From Nocardioides litoris (GTDB lineage Bacteria; Actinomycetota; Actinomycetes; Propionibacteriales; Nocardioidaceae), in NCBI RefSeq assembly GCF_006346315.1, contig NZ_VDMR01000001.1, positions 1,302,001 through 1,366,000 on the forward strand: a DNA stretch of 64,000 nt, in the 5' to 3' direction. Every line of letters begins with the position of its first letter. The stretch's first letter is position 1. Shown here one piece after another: positions 55,697 to 63,248 of the stretch. The notes under the pieces are model-generated. The model was given only the letters and a program-made list of their open reading frames with translations. It ran no database searches and was not told the DNA's origin. Both the position numbers and the translations under genes were made by a program.

Positions 55697-56565
55697 GCAA
55701 CCCCTTCACCAGCGGCGCCGAGATGGCGACGACCGCGCTCCTCACCGGGTACGTCGGCGCCGCCACCTTCCCGGCGGCCTGGCCGCTGGTCTCGGAGATC
55801 TTCTTCCTCCAGGGCGACCCCGGCGCGATGTACGACGCCGGCATGGCGTGGATGGACGCCGCAGAGGCCATCGCCGACGCCATCCACGAGGCCACCGACA
55901 TCCAGGCGGCGGTCGCCGCGACCGGGTGGGAGGGCACGGATGCCGACGCCTTCCACGAACGCGTCGGCGAGTACGTCACCCAGCTGACCGCCGACATGCT
56001 GATCTGCACCACGACGGGCGTCTCGATGATCGTCATGGCCACGTTGATCTTCGTGGCCGTCGTGTTCGTCTTCGCCCTCTCCGCGATCCTGGCCGGGCTC
56101 GCGGTGGCCTACTGGGCCATGCTCGCCGGGGTCGTCTCGGCCCCCGCGGCCGCGGCGTTCTGGGCCAACGTGCAGGCGTGGTGCCTCTCGATCCTGGCCC
56201 CGGTCAAGTCGATGAGCACGGCCATCACCGTGACCGGGCAGGGCTGCGCGGCCGCGATCGGCGCGATGCTCGTGGCCAACCTGGGCACCCAGACGCTGAC
56301 CGGCAACCCCGAGGCCTGGCTCGACGCGGGCAAGGCCACGATCGACAGCACCAGCACCATCGCCGCCGGACTGGGGTCGTGGGCGATCAACTACGGCCTC
56401 GGCAAGGGCATCAAGTACGAGTTCATGCCGTTCACCTACGTCGGTGTCGGCACCGCCGGTGCGGGTGGGCTCGACGAGGACCTCGGCGGCCTCAACCCGG
56501 TCGGCTGGCCGGAGAACCTCACGCCCGAGGCCAACCGGGACGGCCTGCCCGACGAGTACGAGTAG
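55693..56565 (+). CDS. WXG-motif protein with transmembrane hairpin (candidate type VII substrate)
   Basis: 290 residues. Residues about 45-105 form a WXG100-like helical hairpin (GWEGTDADAFHERVGEYV; W79-E80-G81). Two to three hydrophobic segments follow (about 107-155), then a Ser/Thr/Gly-rich region and an acidic tail NRDGLPDEYE resembling a calcium-loop motif. No known toxin domain is seen. Coupled to the EspC-like gene. ESX core components (EccB, EccC, MycP) are not in the window, so secretion is inferred only from the fold. Confidence 0.62.
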   Translation: MSNPFTSGAEMATTALLTGYVGAATFPAAWPLVSEIFFLQGDPGAMYDAGMAWMDAAEAIADAIHEATDIQAAVAATGWEGTDADAFHERVGEYVTQLTADMLICTTTGVSMIVMATLIFVAVVFVFALSAILAGLAVAYWAMLAGVVSAPAAAAFWANVQAWCLSILAPVKSMSTAITVTGQGCAAAIGAMLVANLGTQTLTGNPEAWLDAGKATIDSTSTIAAGLGSWAINYGLGKGIKYEFMPFTYVGVGTAGAGGLDEDLGGLNPVGWPENLTPEANRDGLPDEYE

Positions 56566-56570
56566 GACGG

Positions 56571-57026
56571 TCAGCGGCCGCCGGGGGCGCGCCGCAAGAA
56601 CTGCTCCACGAGCGCCTGCACGTCGCCGGAGCCGCGGCTGAAGGCCTCACCGACCTGGCGCATCTGCGCCAGCGCGGCGTCGAGGTCCTGCGGCGGGGTG
56701 GCCACGCCCAGCTCGGCGGTCAGCTCGCGCCGCCGGCGCTCGAAGTCCTCACGGGCCGCCCGGGCGACGGCCACGATCTCCTCGGCGAGGTCGACCGAGG
56801 GCTTGCGCATCGCCTTCGGGTCGAGCTGCAGCTCGCGCAGCTCGACGTCGGTGGCGATCGCGGTGATCGTGCCGTCGTCGCTGGTCGCGCGCCCGGTGAG
56901 CCCGGCGAGCTCCTGCCGCAACCGCCGGAGGGCCTCGCCCTGCTCCTCGGCCTCGCGCTCGACCCGGCCGGGGTCGTCGAGGAGGTCCGGGGGCGGTCGC
57001 AGCGACTCGAATCCGCTCGTGTCCAC
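56571..57026 (-). CDS. YbaB/EbfC-family-like protein
   Basis: 151 residues. N-terminal coiled coil (about 18-42, EREAEEQGEALRRLRQEL), then a YbaB-like core (GRATSDDGTITAIATDVELRELQLDPKAM) with a long C-terminal helix. YbaB proteins bind DNA, but diverged members are encoded in actinobacterial type VII/EspG loci. GTG at 57026; convergent with, and 5 nt from, the WXG-motif gene. Probably belongs to the same module. Confidence 0.65.
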   Translation of the reverse strand: MDTSGFESLRPPPDLLDDPGRVEREAEEQGEALRRLRQELAGLTGRATSDDGTITAIATDVELRELQLDPKAMRKPSVDLAEEIVAVARAAREDFERRRRELTAELGVATPPQDLDAALAQMRQVGEAFSRGSGDVQALVEQFLRRAPGGR

Positions 57027-57119
57027 GGTGGTCCTCTCGTCCGGGGCGGGTGCGGGGCGCGACGCTAGCACCGTGGGGATGGGCCCGGCCCACCCCGCGC
57101 GGTGGCAGGATCGCCCGCC

Positions 57120-57698
57120 ATGAGCGACCTCTTCGCCGCCTCCGCGTTCACGGTCACCCGCTCCGTCCGGGGCCCGGGCCGCCTCGACTACGAGGTGGTC
57201 GGTCCCGGCGGGCCGGTCGCGGTGGCCCGCCAGCGCGACGGCTCCGGCCTGGCGGCGCTGCGCAAGGTGTTCAGCCGCTCCCACCCCGGCCGGGTCTTCG
57301 ACCTCACCACGGTCGACGGCTCACCCCGGCTCGTGGTCTCCATCGCGCCGGGCACCGGCCTCGGGTACGAGACGACGGTGCACGACGCCTCGGGGGCACT
57401 CGTCGGCACCGCGTCGGCCAGGGCCGGGATGCTCGGCGTCAAGGACGCCCGCCTCGTCGACGCCGCGGGCGGCGACGTCGGCAGCCTCGGCGGCCGGCTG
57501 CCGCGGCAGCTGACCTCGCCCGACCGCGTGGCGCGGGGCGTCGTCGGCATCGCGGTCCCGGACGACCTGGCGGCGCGCCACCGGACCACGGCGTACACCG
57601 TGGAGCTGGCGCCGGAGGTGCCGCCGCACGTGCGTGACCTCGTCGTCGCGGCCACGATCTCCGCGGACGCCGCGACCCTCTCGGCCGGGCCGATCTAG
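57120..57698 (+). CDS. scramblase/LURP-one-like (tubby-fold) protein
   Basis: 192 residues rich in beta strands with repeated two-strand units: YEVVGPGGPVAVARQ, FDLTTVDGSPRLVVSIAP, TVHDASGALVGTASA and DARLVDAAGGDVGSL. This spacing resembles the LOR/phospholipid-scramblase-type tubby domain, which binds or senses lipids. No membrane segment. Divergent from the YbaB gene by 93 nt. Assignment is by pattern only. Confidence 0.5.
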   Translation: MSDLFAASAFTVTRSVRGPGRLDYEVVGPGGPVAVARQRDGSGLAALRKVFSRSHPGRVFDLTTVDGSPRLVVSIAPGTGLGYETTVHDASGALVGTASARAGMLGVKDARLVDAAGGDVGSLGGRLPRQLTSPDRVARGVVGIAVPDDLAARHRTTAYTVELAPEVPPHVRDLVVAATISADAATLSAGPI

Positions 57699-57701
57699 CG
57701 C

Positions 57702-59174
57702 TCAGGCCGTGGTCAGCTCGCGCCAGTCGGGCTCGGCGGTGCGCTCCTGGTACTCCGCGACCCGGCCGGGCCAGTTGGTGGAGATGCGGGAGCCGTCGGT
57801 GTACCAGCTGTCGCAGGTCGACCAGGCGGTGTCGCGCAGCCTGGCCTGCATCTCGCGGTCGTAGGCGGCCTCGACCTCGGGCCTCACCTCGGCCGTGCGG
57901 GTGCCGTCGGCGGCCATCCGGGCCACGACCTGGGCGACGTACCCGGCCTGGGCCTCCATCATCCCGATGATCGAGCTGCCGCCCAGGTTGGTGTTGGGGC
58001 CGTAGATGCAGAAGAAGTTGGGGAAGCCGGGCACGGCGATGCCGAGGTGGGCGTGGGCGCCGTCGGACCACACGTCGTGCAGCTCCGTGCCGTCGGCGCC
58101 GACGACCTCGACGCCGGCGAGGAAATCGGTGGCGGCGAACCCGGTGCCCCAGACGAGCACGTCGGCCTCGTGGAGCACGCCGTCGGCCGTGCGCACCCCG
58201 CTCGGCTCGACCCCGGCGACGCGCTCGGTGACCAGGTCGACGTGCTCCCGGGCGATCGCGGGGTACCACTCATTGCTGAACAGGATGCGCTTGCAGCCGA
58301 TCTCGTAGTCGGGCACCAGCTTGGCCCGCAGGTCGGGGTCGGGGACCTGGCGGCGCAGGTGCAGCTTCCACGCCGTGCGCACCGCGCCCAGCAGTGCCCG
58401 CGACCAGGTGACCTGGCCGCCCAGGGCGGCGTTGAGTCGCTCGCTGAGCCAGAACACCGTGCCGCGCTCGCCGCGCAGCAGGGCCGGCCAGCGGTCGAAC
58501 GCGCGGTGGTGGAGGTCGCGGTAGGCCTGGTCGGGCTTGGGGACGACGTACGGCGGGGACCGCTGGAAGACCGTCATCGCCCCGACCCGGTCGACGATGC
58601 CGGGCACGAACTGGATCGCGCTCGCGCCCGTGCCGACCACGGCGACCCGCTTGCCGGCCAGGTCGACGTCGTGGCGCCACTCGGCGGAGTGGAAGGACGG
58701 GCCGGCGAAGGTCTCGGCGCCCGGCAGGGCGGGCACGACCGGGTTGGAGAGCTGGCCGAGCGCCGGCACCACCACCTCGGCGTCGTACGACGACCCGTCG
58801 GCGCACCGGACGTGCCAGGCCGCGGCGTCGGCGTCCCAGGTGCAGGAGACGACGTCCTTGCCGGTCTCGACGAGGTCGAGCAGGCCCTCGCGGGCGGCGG
58901 CGTCGCGCAGGTAGGCGAGGATCTCGGGCTGCTGGGAGTAGCGCCGGCCCCAGCGGGGGTTGACCGCCCAGGACCAGGAGTAGAGCGGCGAGGGGACGTC
59001 GCAGGCCGCCCCGGGGTAGGTGTTGTCGCGCCACACGCCGCCGACCGCGTCGGCCCGCTCGAGCACCGTCACCTCGGTCAGTCCGTGCTGCAGCATCGCC
59101 CGGGCGGCGCCGAGGCCGCCGAAGCCGGCTCCGATGATGAGGACGCGGGGCTGGGTCGTCGCGGTCGCTGCCAT
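57702..59174 (-). CDS. flavin-containing monooxygenase (Baeyer-Villiger type)
   Basis: 490 residues. Two Rossmann motifs: FAD at about 12-20 (LIIGAGFGGLGAAR) and NADPH in KRVAVVGTGASAIQF. Between them FAGPSFHSAEWRHD matches the Baeyer-Villiger fingerprint F-x-G-x3-H-x3-W. It likely converts a ketone to an ester or lactone with O2 and NADPH. ATG at 59174 with a minus-strand TAGGTT box (59181-59186) 6 nt upstream. It is divergent from an AraC regulator, the usual arrangement for inducible enzymes of this class. Confidence 0.9.
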   Translation of the reverse strand: MAATATTQPRVLIIGAGFGGLGAARAMLQHGLTEVTVLERADAVGGVWRDNTYPGAACDVPSPLYSWSWAVNPRWGRRYSQQPEILAYLRDAAAREGLLDLVETGKDVVSCTWDADAAAWHVRCADGSSYDAEVVVPALGQLSNPVVPALPGAETFAGPSFHSAEWRHDVDLAGKRVAVVGTGASAIQFVPGIVDRVGAMTVFQRSPPYVVPKPDQAYRDLHHRAFDRWPALLRGERGTVFWLSERLNAALGGQVTWSRALLGAVRTAWKLHLRRQVPDPDLRAKLVPDYEIGCKRILFSNEWYPAIAREHVDLVTERVAGVEPSGVRTADGVLHEADVLVWGTGFAATDFLAGVEVVGADGTELHDVWSDGAHAHLGIAVPGFPNFFCIYGPNTNLGGSSIIGMMEAQAGYVAQVVARMAADGTRTAEVRPEVEAAYDREMQARLRDTAWSTCDSWYTDGSRISTNWPGRVAEYQERTAEPDWRELTTA

Positions 59175-59232
59175 GCTCCGAACCTAGGCGGGGGCCACCC
59201 CCAGGAGGGAGGGGTGCGCGACACTGGGGTTG

Positions 59233-60180
59233 ATGATTCCGGACATGCGTCTCGAGCCCGCCAGCCCCGACTGGCGCCACCCGCGCGCGGTGGCGGGCGT
59301 CGTCGTGCTCGTGCGGTACGCCGCCGGGCGCGGCCTGGCGCCCGCGACCTGCCTCGCGGGCACCGGGCTGGCCGTGGCCGACCTGGCCGACGCCGCCGAC
59401 CCCGACCGCGAGGTGACGGCCGACCAGGAGCTGCGCGTCGTGCGCACGCTGCGCCGCGAGCTGGGGGAGGTCGGCCGAGCCGTCGGGGCGACCTACGACG
59501 CGGGTGTGTTCGGGGCCTTCGGCTACGCCGTGCAGTCCTCGCGCACGGTCCTGGAGGCGATGACGACCGCGGCGCTGTTCATCGACCTGTCCTACGCCTT
59601 CGCGGTCCCGCGGGCCGAGGTGGTGGGCGACCGGGTGGTGGTCGAGCAGCACGGGGCCGGCCTGCCCCGCGACGTACGACGCTTCCTGCTGGAGCGCGAC
59701 GGCGAGGCGGTGCGCCAGGTGCTCGACGGGCTCGTCCCCGGGGGCGTCGGTGCCGAGCTGCGGGTCGAGGGCGACCGCGCGACGGTCGCGTTCGACGCCG
59801 ACCAGCTCGACCGGCCGCTGCCCGACCGGTCGGCGGAGGCTCTCGAGGCGGCGGCGACCCTGTGCCGCGACGTGGTGGACCGGCGCCGGGCCCGCACCGG
59901 CCTCGCCTCCGACGTGCGCGTCCTGGTGGCCCAGCGACTGCGTGACGGCGCGCCGATGCCCGAGGTCGCCGCCTCGCTGGGCTGGACCGAGCGGACCCTG
60001 CGCCGGCGCCTGGCGGCCGAGGGCGTGTCCTACCGCGAGCTGCTCGACGAGGTGCGCTCCTCCGTCGCCTCCGCGCTCACCGCCCGTGGCGCGACCCTCC
60101 CGCTCGACGACCTGGCCGCGCGCCTCGGCTACTCCAGCGCGTCGGCGTACCTGCACGCGCGGGCCCGCTGGACCGCCTGA
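59233..60180 (+). CDS. AraC-family regulator with arabinose-binding-type N-domain
   Basis: 315 residues. N-terminal Arabinose_bd-like sensor domain (VVLVRYAAGRGLAPATCLAG...AFGYAVQSSRTVLEAM) as in OruR/AlkS-like regulators, and C-terminal double helix-turn-helix (about 235-315: MPEVAASLGWTERTLRRRL, then LAARLGYSSASAYLHARARW). ATG at 59233; a TTG 3 nt upstream is possible. Adjacent and divergent to the Baeyer-Villiger-type monooxygenase, which it probably activates in response to the substrate ketone or alcohol. Confidence 0.87.
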   Translation: MIPDMRLEPASPDWRHPRAVAGVVVLVRYAAGRGLAPATCLAGTGLAVADLADAADPDREVTADQELRVVRTLRRELGEVGRAVGATYDAGVFGAFGYAVQSSRTVLEAMTTAALFIDLSYAFAVPRAEVVGDRVVVEQHGAGLPRDVRRFLLERDGEAVRQVLDGLVPGGVGAELRVEGDRATVAFDADQLDRPLPDRSAEALEAAATLCRDVVDRRRARTGLASDVRVLVAQRLRDGAPMPEVAASLGWTERTLRRRLAAEGVSYRELLDEVRSSVASALTARGATLPLDDLAARLGYSSASAYLHARARWTA

Positions 60181-60184
60181 ACCA

Positions 60185-60239
60185 CGTCACCCTGCGTTCA
60201 CCCACAGGTCGCCGCGGCCTCAGGTGGCCTCCCTACGGT
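60185..60239 (+). promoter_or_regulatory. phoX promoter with PHO-box-like direct repeats
   Basis: CGTCACC (60185), GTTCACC (60196) and GGTCGCC (60207) recur at exactly 11-nt spacing, the pattern of PhoP-binding PHO boxes in actinobacteria (core GTTCACC). TACGGT (60234-60239) lies 7 nt before the phoX ATG. There is no good -35, consistent with an activator-dependent promoter. Confidence 0.7.
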
Positions 60240-60246
60240 CCGCGGC

Positions 60247-62382
60247 ATGACGACACGTCCGATCAACCGCCGTCTCCTCCCGATCACCCCCGTCGGGGGC
60301 GGCGGCGCCCACGGTCGCTCCTCCCGCGACCCCATGACCTGCCTGTTCCGCTGCGGCAACGCCTGCGACCACCCCGAGCCCAACCGCACCGAGCACGGCC
60401 ACGTGCAGGACGAGATCGCCAAGGTCGTCGGCCGCCGCGGCCTGCTCAAGAGCAGCCTGCTCGGCGGCAGCGTGCTGGCCGTCGGCGCGACCGTCGGCAC
60501 CGCGGGCAGCGCGGCCGCCGCCCCCCAGCCGCGCCCCGGCGGGACCCCGCCCGTCAAGCCCGGCCGCGGCCCGGCCAAGGGTGGCGACCTCACCCGCGAG
60601 ATCGCCGCGGTCACCCCCAACCGCCGCGACGCCGTCGTGACCGCTCCCGGCTACACCAGCTCCGTCGTCGTCCGCTGGGGCGACCCGGTCGAGCCCGGCG
60701 CGCCGGAGTTCGACCCCCGCAAGCAGACCGCCGCCGCCGCCCGCACCCAGTTCGGCTACAACAACGACTACGTCGGCCTGCTGCCGCTGCGCCCGGGCTC
60801 GAAGCTCGGTGACGAGGCGCTGCTCGTGTGCAACCACGAGTACAGCGACGAGGTCCTGATGTTCCCGACCGGCGTCTACAGCGACGAGCAGGTCAAGACC
60901 ATCGCCATGAGCAACCACGGCATGTCGGTGCTGCGCGTGCGGCGCGGGGTCGTCCCCGGCTCGTGGAAGCGCGTCGCCCCTGGCGCCCGCACCACGCCGG
61001 AGAACCGTCGCCTGCACATCGGCACGACCTTCGTCGTCGACGGCCCGGCCGCCGGCGACCCGCGCCTGCGCACCTCGGCCGACCCCTCGGGCACCAAGGT
61101 CCTCGGCACGCTCAACAACTGCGCCGGCGGCACGACCCCGTGGGGCACGGTCCTCTCGGGCGAGGAGAACTTCAACCAGTACTTCGACAAGGGCGCCGGC
61201 GCCCTCGACAGCCGGTACGCCGCGGCTTACGCCCGCTACGGCATCACCGGGTCGGGCACCAAGGGCTGGAGCACCGTCGACCCGCGCTTCGACCTCTCGA
61301 AGGAGCCGCACGAGCCGCACCGCTTCGGCTGGATCGTCGAGGTCGACCCGTACGCCCCCGGCGAGGCGCCGCGCAAGCACACGATGCTCGGCCGCTTCAA
61401 GCACGAGGGCGCCAACATCCACGTCGCCCAGGACGGCCGCGCGGTGGCCTACATGGGCGACGACGAGCGGGGTGACTACCTCTACAAGTTCGTCTCGGCC
61501 GCCAAGGTCGACAAGGGCTCCTCGGCCGCGGCCCGCCAGCGCAACAAGCAGCTGCTCAGCAAGGGCACCCTGTACGTCGCCAAGCTGGTCGGTGACGGCA
61601 CCCAGGACGGCCAGCACGACGGCACCGGCACCTGGATCCCGCTGTGCTCGGACACGCAGTCGTTCGTGCCCGGCATGTCGGTGGCCGACGTGCTCATCCT
61701 CACCCGCCTCGCCGCGGACAAGGTGTCGCCGACCAGGATGGACCGGCCCGAGGACGTCGAGCCCAACCCGGTCAACGGCCGCATCTACGCCGCCCTGACC
61801 AACAACTCCAACCGCGGCAGCGCCTCGCTGCCCACCGACGAGGCCAACCCGGTCGGCTCCTCGATGGTGCGTTCGGGCCCCGGTGCCCCGCTCACCTCGG
61901 CCTCGGGCAACCGCAACGGCTACGTGCTGGAGATGACCGAGACCGGCCGCGAGGGCCACGCCGGCACCAGCTTCGCGTGGAACTTGCTGCTGGTCTGCGG
62001 CGACCCCGCCGCCGCCGAGACCTGGTTCGGTGGCTTCGACAAGTCCAAGGTCAGCCCGATCAGCTGCCCCGACAACGTCGCCTTCGACTCCGTCGGCAAC
62101 TTGTGGATCTCCACCGACGGCAACGTCCTGGGCTCCAACGACGGTGTCTTCCGGGTGCCGACGTCGGGTCGGGAGCGCGGCCGCGTGCAGCAGTTCCTCA
62201 CCGTACCGAAGGGTGCGGAGGCGTGCGGCCCGCTCGTCACCGACTCCGACCGGTCGCTGTTCGTCGCCGTCCAGCACCCGGGCGAGATCTCGGGCGCGAC
62301 GTTCGAGGCGCCTGCCTCCACCTGGCCGCACACCGACGACTTCCCCCGCCCCTCGGTCGTCGTGGCCTACCAGGACCGCTGA
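60247..62382 (+). CDS. phoX: PhoX-family alkaline phosphatase, Tat-exported
   Basis: 711 residues, DUF839/PhoX fold. A long charged N-terminus precedes the twin-arginine signal VGRRGLLKSSLLGGSVLAVG (about 62-81) and alanine-rich cleavage region. The core has YNNDYVGLLPL, LLVCNHEYSDE (acid and Cys region), VLSGEENFNQYF and CPDNVAFDSVGNLWISTDG. PhoX uses Ca/Fe to release phosphate from esters. The promoter carries a PHO-box-like array, so it is expected to be induced by phosphate starvation, like PhoD. Confidence 0.93.
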   Translation: MTTRPINRRLLPITPVGGGGAHGRSSRDPMTCLFRCGNACDHPEPNRTEHGHVQDEIAKVVGRRGLLKSSLLGGSVLAVGATVGTAGSAAAAPQPRPGGTPPVKPGRGPAKGGDLTREIAAVTPNRRDAVVTAPGYTSSVVVRWGDPVEPGAPEFDPRKQTAAAARTQFGYNNDYVGLLPLRPGSKLGDEALLVCNHEYSDEVLMFPTGVYSDEQVKTIAMSNHGMSVLRVRRGVVPGSWKRVAPGARTTPENRRLHIGTTFVVDGPAAGDPRLRTSADPSGTKVLGTLNNCAGGTTPWGTVLSGEENFNQYFDKGAGALDSRYAAAYARYGITGSGTKGWSTVDPRFDLSKEPHEPHRFGWIVEVDPYAPGEAPRKHTMLGRFKHEGANIHVAQDGRAVAYMGDDERGDYLYKFVSAAKVDKGSSAAARQRNKQLLSKGTLYVAKLVGDGTQDGQHDGTGTWIPLCSDTQSFVPGMSVADVLILTRLAADKVSPTRMDRPEDVEPNPVNGRIYAALTNNSNRGSASLPTDEANPVGSSMVRSGPGAPLTSASGNRNGYVLEMTETGREGHAGTSFAWNLLLVCGDPAAAETWFGGFDKSKVSPISCPDNVAFDSVGNLWISTDGNVLGSNDGVFRVPTSGRERGRVQQFLTVPKGAEACGPLVTDSDRSLFVAVQHPGEISGATFEAPASTWPHTDDFPRPSVVVAYQDR

Positions 62383-62408
62383 GCCAGGATCGCTGGTCCC
62401 CGACGTAC

Positions 62409-62444
62409 GACGGCCCGTCGCCCCTCGCGGGGTGGCGGGCCGTC
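62409..62444. terminator. bidirectional hairpin terminator after phoX
   Basis: GACGGCCCG...CGGGCCGTC stem with additional CGCC/GGCG pairing, between the convergent phoX and SDR genes. Confidence 0.65.
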
Positions 62445-62462
62445 GCCGTACGGGCTCGGGGG

Positions 62463-63233
62463 TCAGGTGATCGTCATGCCACCGTCGACGGCGAGGGTCT
62501 GGCCGGTGACGTAGCCGCCGGCGTCGGAGGCCAGGAAGACCAGGGCGGCGGTGAGCTCGCGCGGGTCGCCCTTGCGGCCGGCGGGGATGCGGGCCATCTG
62601 GGAGTCGAGGTAGCCCTCGGGGTAGGTGTCGGTCATCTCCGAGGTGAAGAAGCCCGGCGCGATGGCGTTGACCCGGATGCCCTTGCGGCCGGTCCACTGC
62701 TGGGCCAGGTCGCGGGTCAGGCCGATCAGGCCCGCCTTGGTCGCGGCGTACGCCGCCTGGGGGAGCCCGGCGGTGGTCAGGCCGAGGACCGAGGAGATGT
62801 TGACGATGCTCGAGCCGGGCTGCATGACGCGGCCGCAGGCCTGGGCCATCCAGTAGCAGCCGTTGAGGTTGACGTCGACGACGCCGCGGAACTGCTCCGG
62901 CGTCTCGCGGGTGGCGGGCACGGCGGTGCCGACGCCGGCGTTGTTGACCAGCACGTCGACCCGGCCGTACTCCTCCATGGCCAGCGCGACGATGCGGGTG
63001 CACGACTCGGGGTCGGCCACGTCGGTCTCGACGGCCAGGGCCCGGCGGCCGGTGGCCTCGACGAGCCGCGCGGTCTCGGCGAGCCGGTCGACGCGGCGGG
63101 CGCCGAGCACGAGGTCGGCGCCGGCCTCGGCCAGGCCCTGCGCGAAGGCGACGCCGAGGCCGCTCGAGGCGCCGGTGACGACGGCGACCTTGCCGTCGAG
63201 GCGGAACAGGTCGTTGACAGTCTGGTCGGGCAT
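62463..63233 (-). CDS. SDR-family NAD(P)-dependent oxidoreductase
   Basis: 256 residues, classical short-chain dehydrogenase: AVVTGASSGLGVAFAQG (nucleotide glycine motif), DVLVNNAGVG, and the Ser-Tyr-Lys triad in NISSVLGLTTAGLPQAAYAATKAGL. The C-terminal GQTLAVDGGMTIT is typical of FabG-like reductases. ATG at 63233 with a minus-strand TACGAT box (63241-63246) 7 nt upstream. Substrate unknown; keto reduction of an acyl or alcohol is likely. Confidence 0.9.
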   Translation of the reverse strand: MPDQTVNDLFRLDGKVAVVTGASSGLGVAFAQGLAEAGADLVLGARRVDRLAETARLVEATGRRALAVETDVADPESCTRIVALAMEEYGRVDVLVNNAGVGTAVPATRETPEQFRGVVDVNLNGCYWMAQACGRVMQPGSSIVNISSVLGLTTAGLPQAAYAATKAGLIGLTRDLAQQWTGRKGIRVNAIAPGFFTSEMTDTYPEGYLDSQMARIPAGRKGDPRELTAALVFLASDAGGYVTGQTLAVDGGMTIT

Positions 63234-63242
63234 GGCTGGGAT
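63214..63242 (+). promoter_or_regulatory. promoter of the downstream hydrolase, inside the SDR start region
   Basis: TTGACA (63214-63219), 17-nt spacer, TGGGAT (63237-63242), then 6 nt to the GTG at 63249. The -35 lies within the first codons of the divergent SDR gene, and the SDR -10 (63241-63246) overlaps it. Confidence 0.5.
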
Positions 63243-63248
63243 CGTAGG

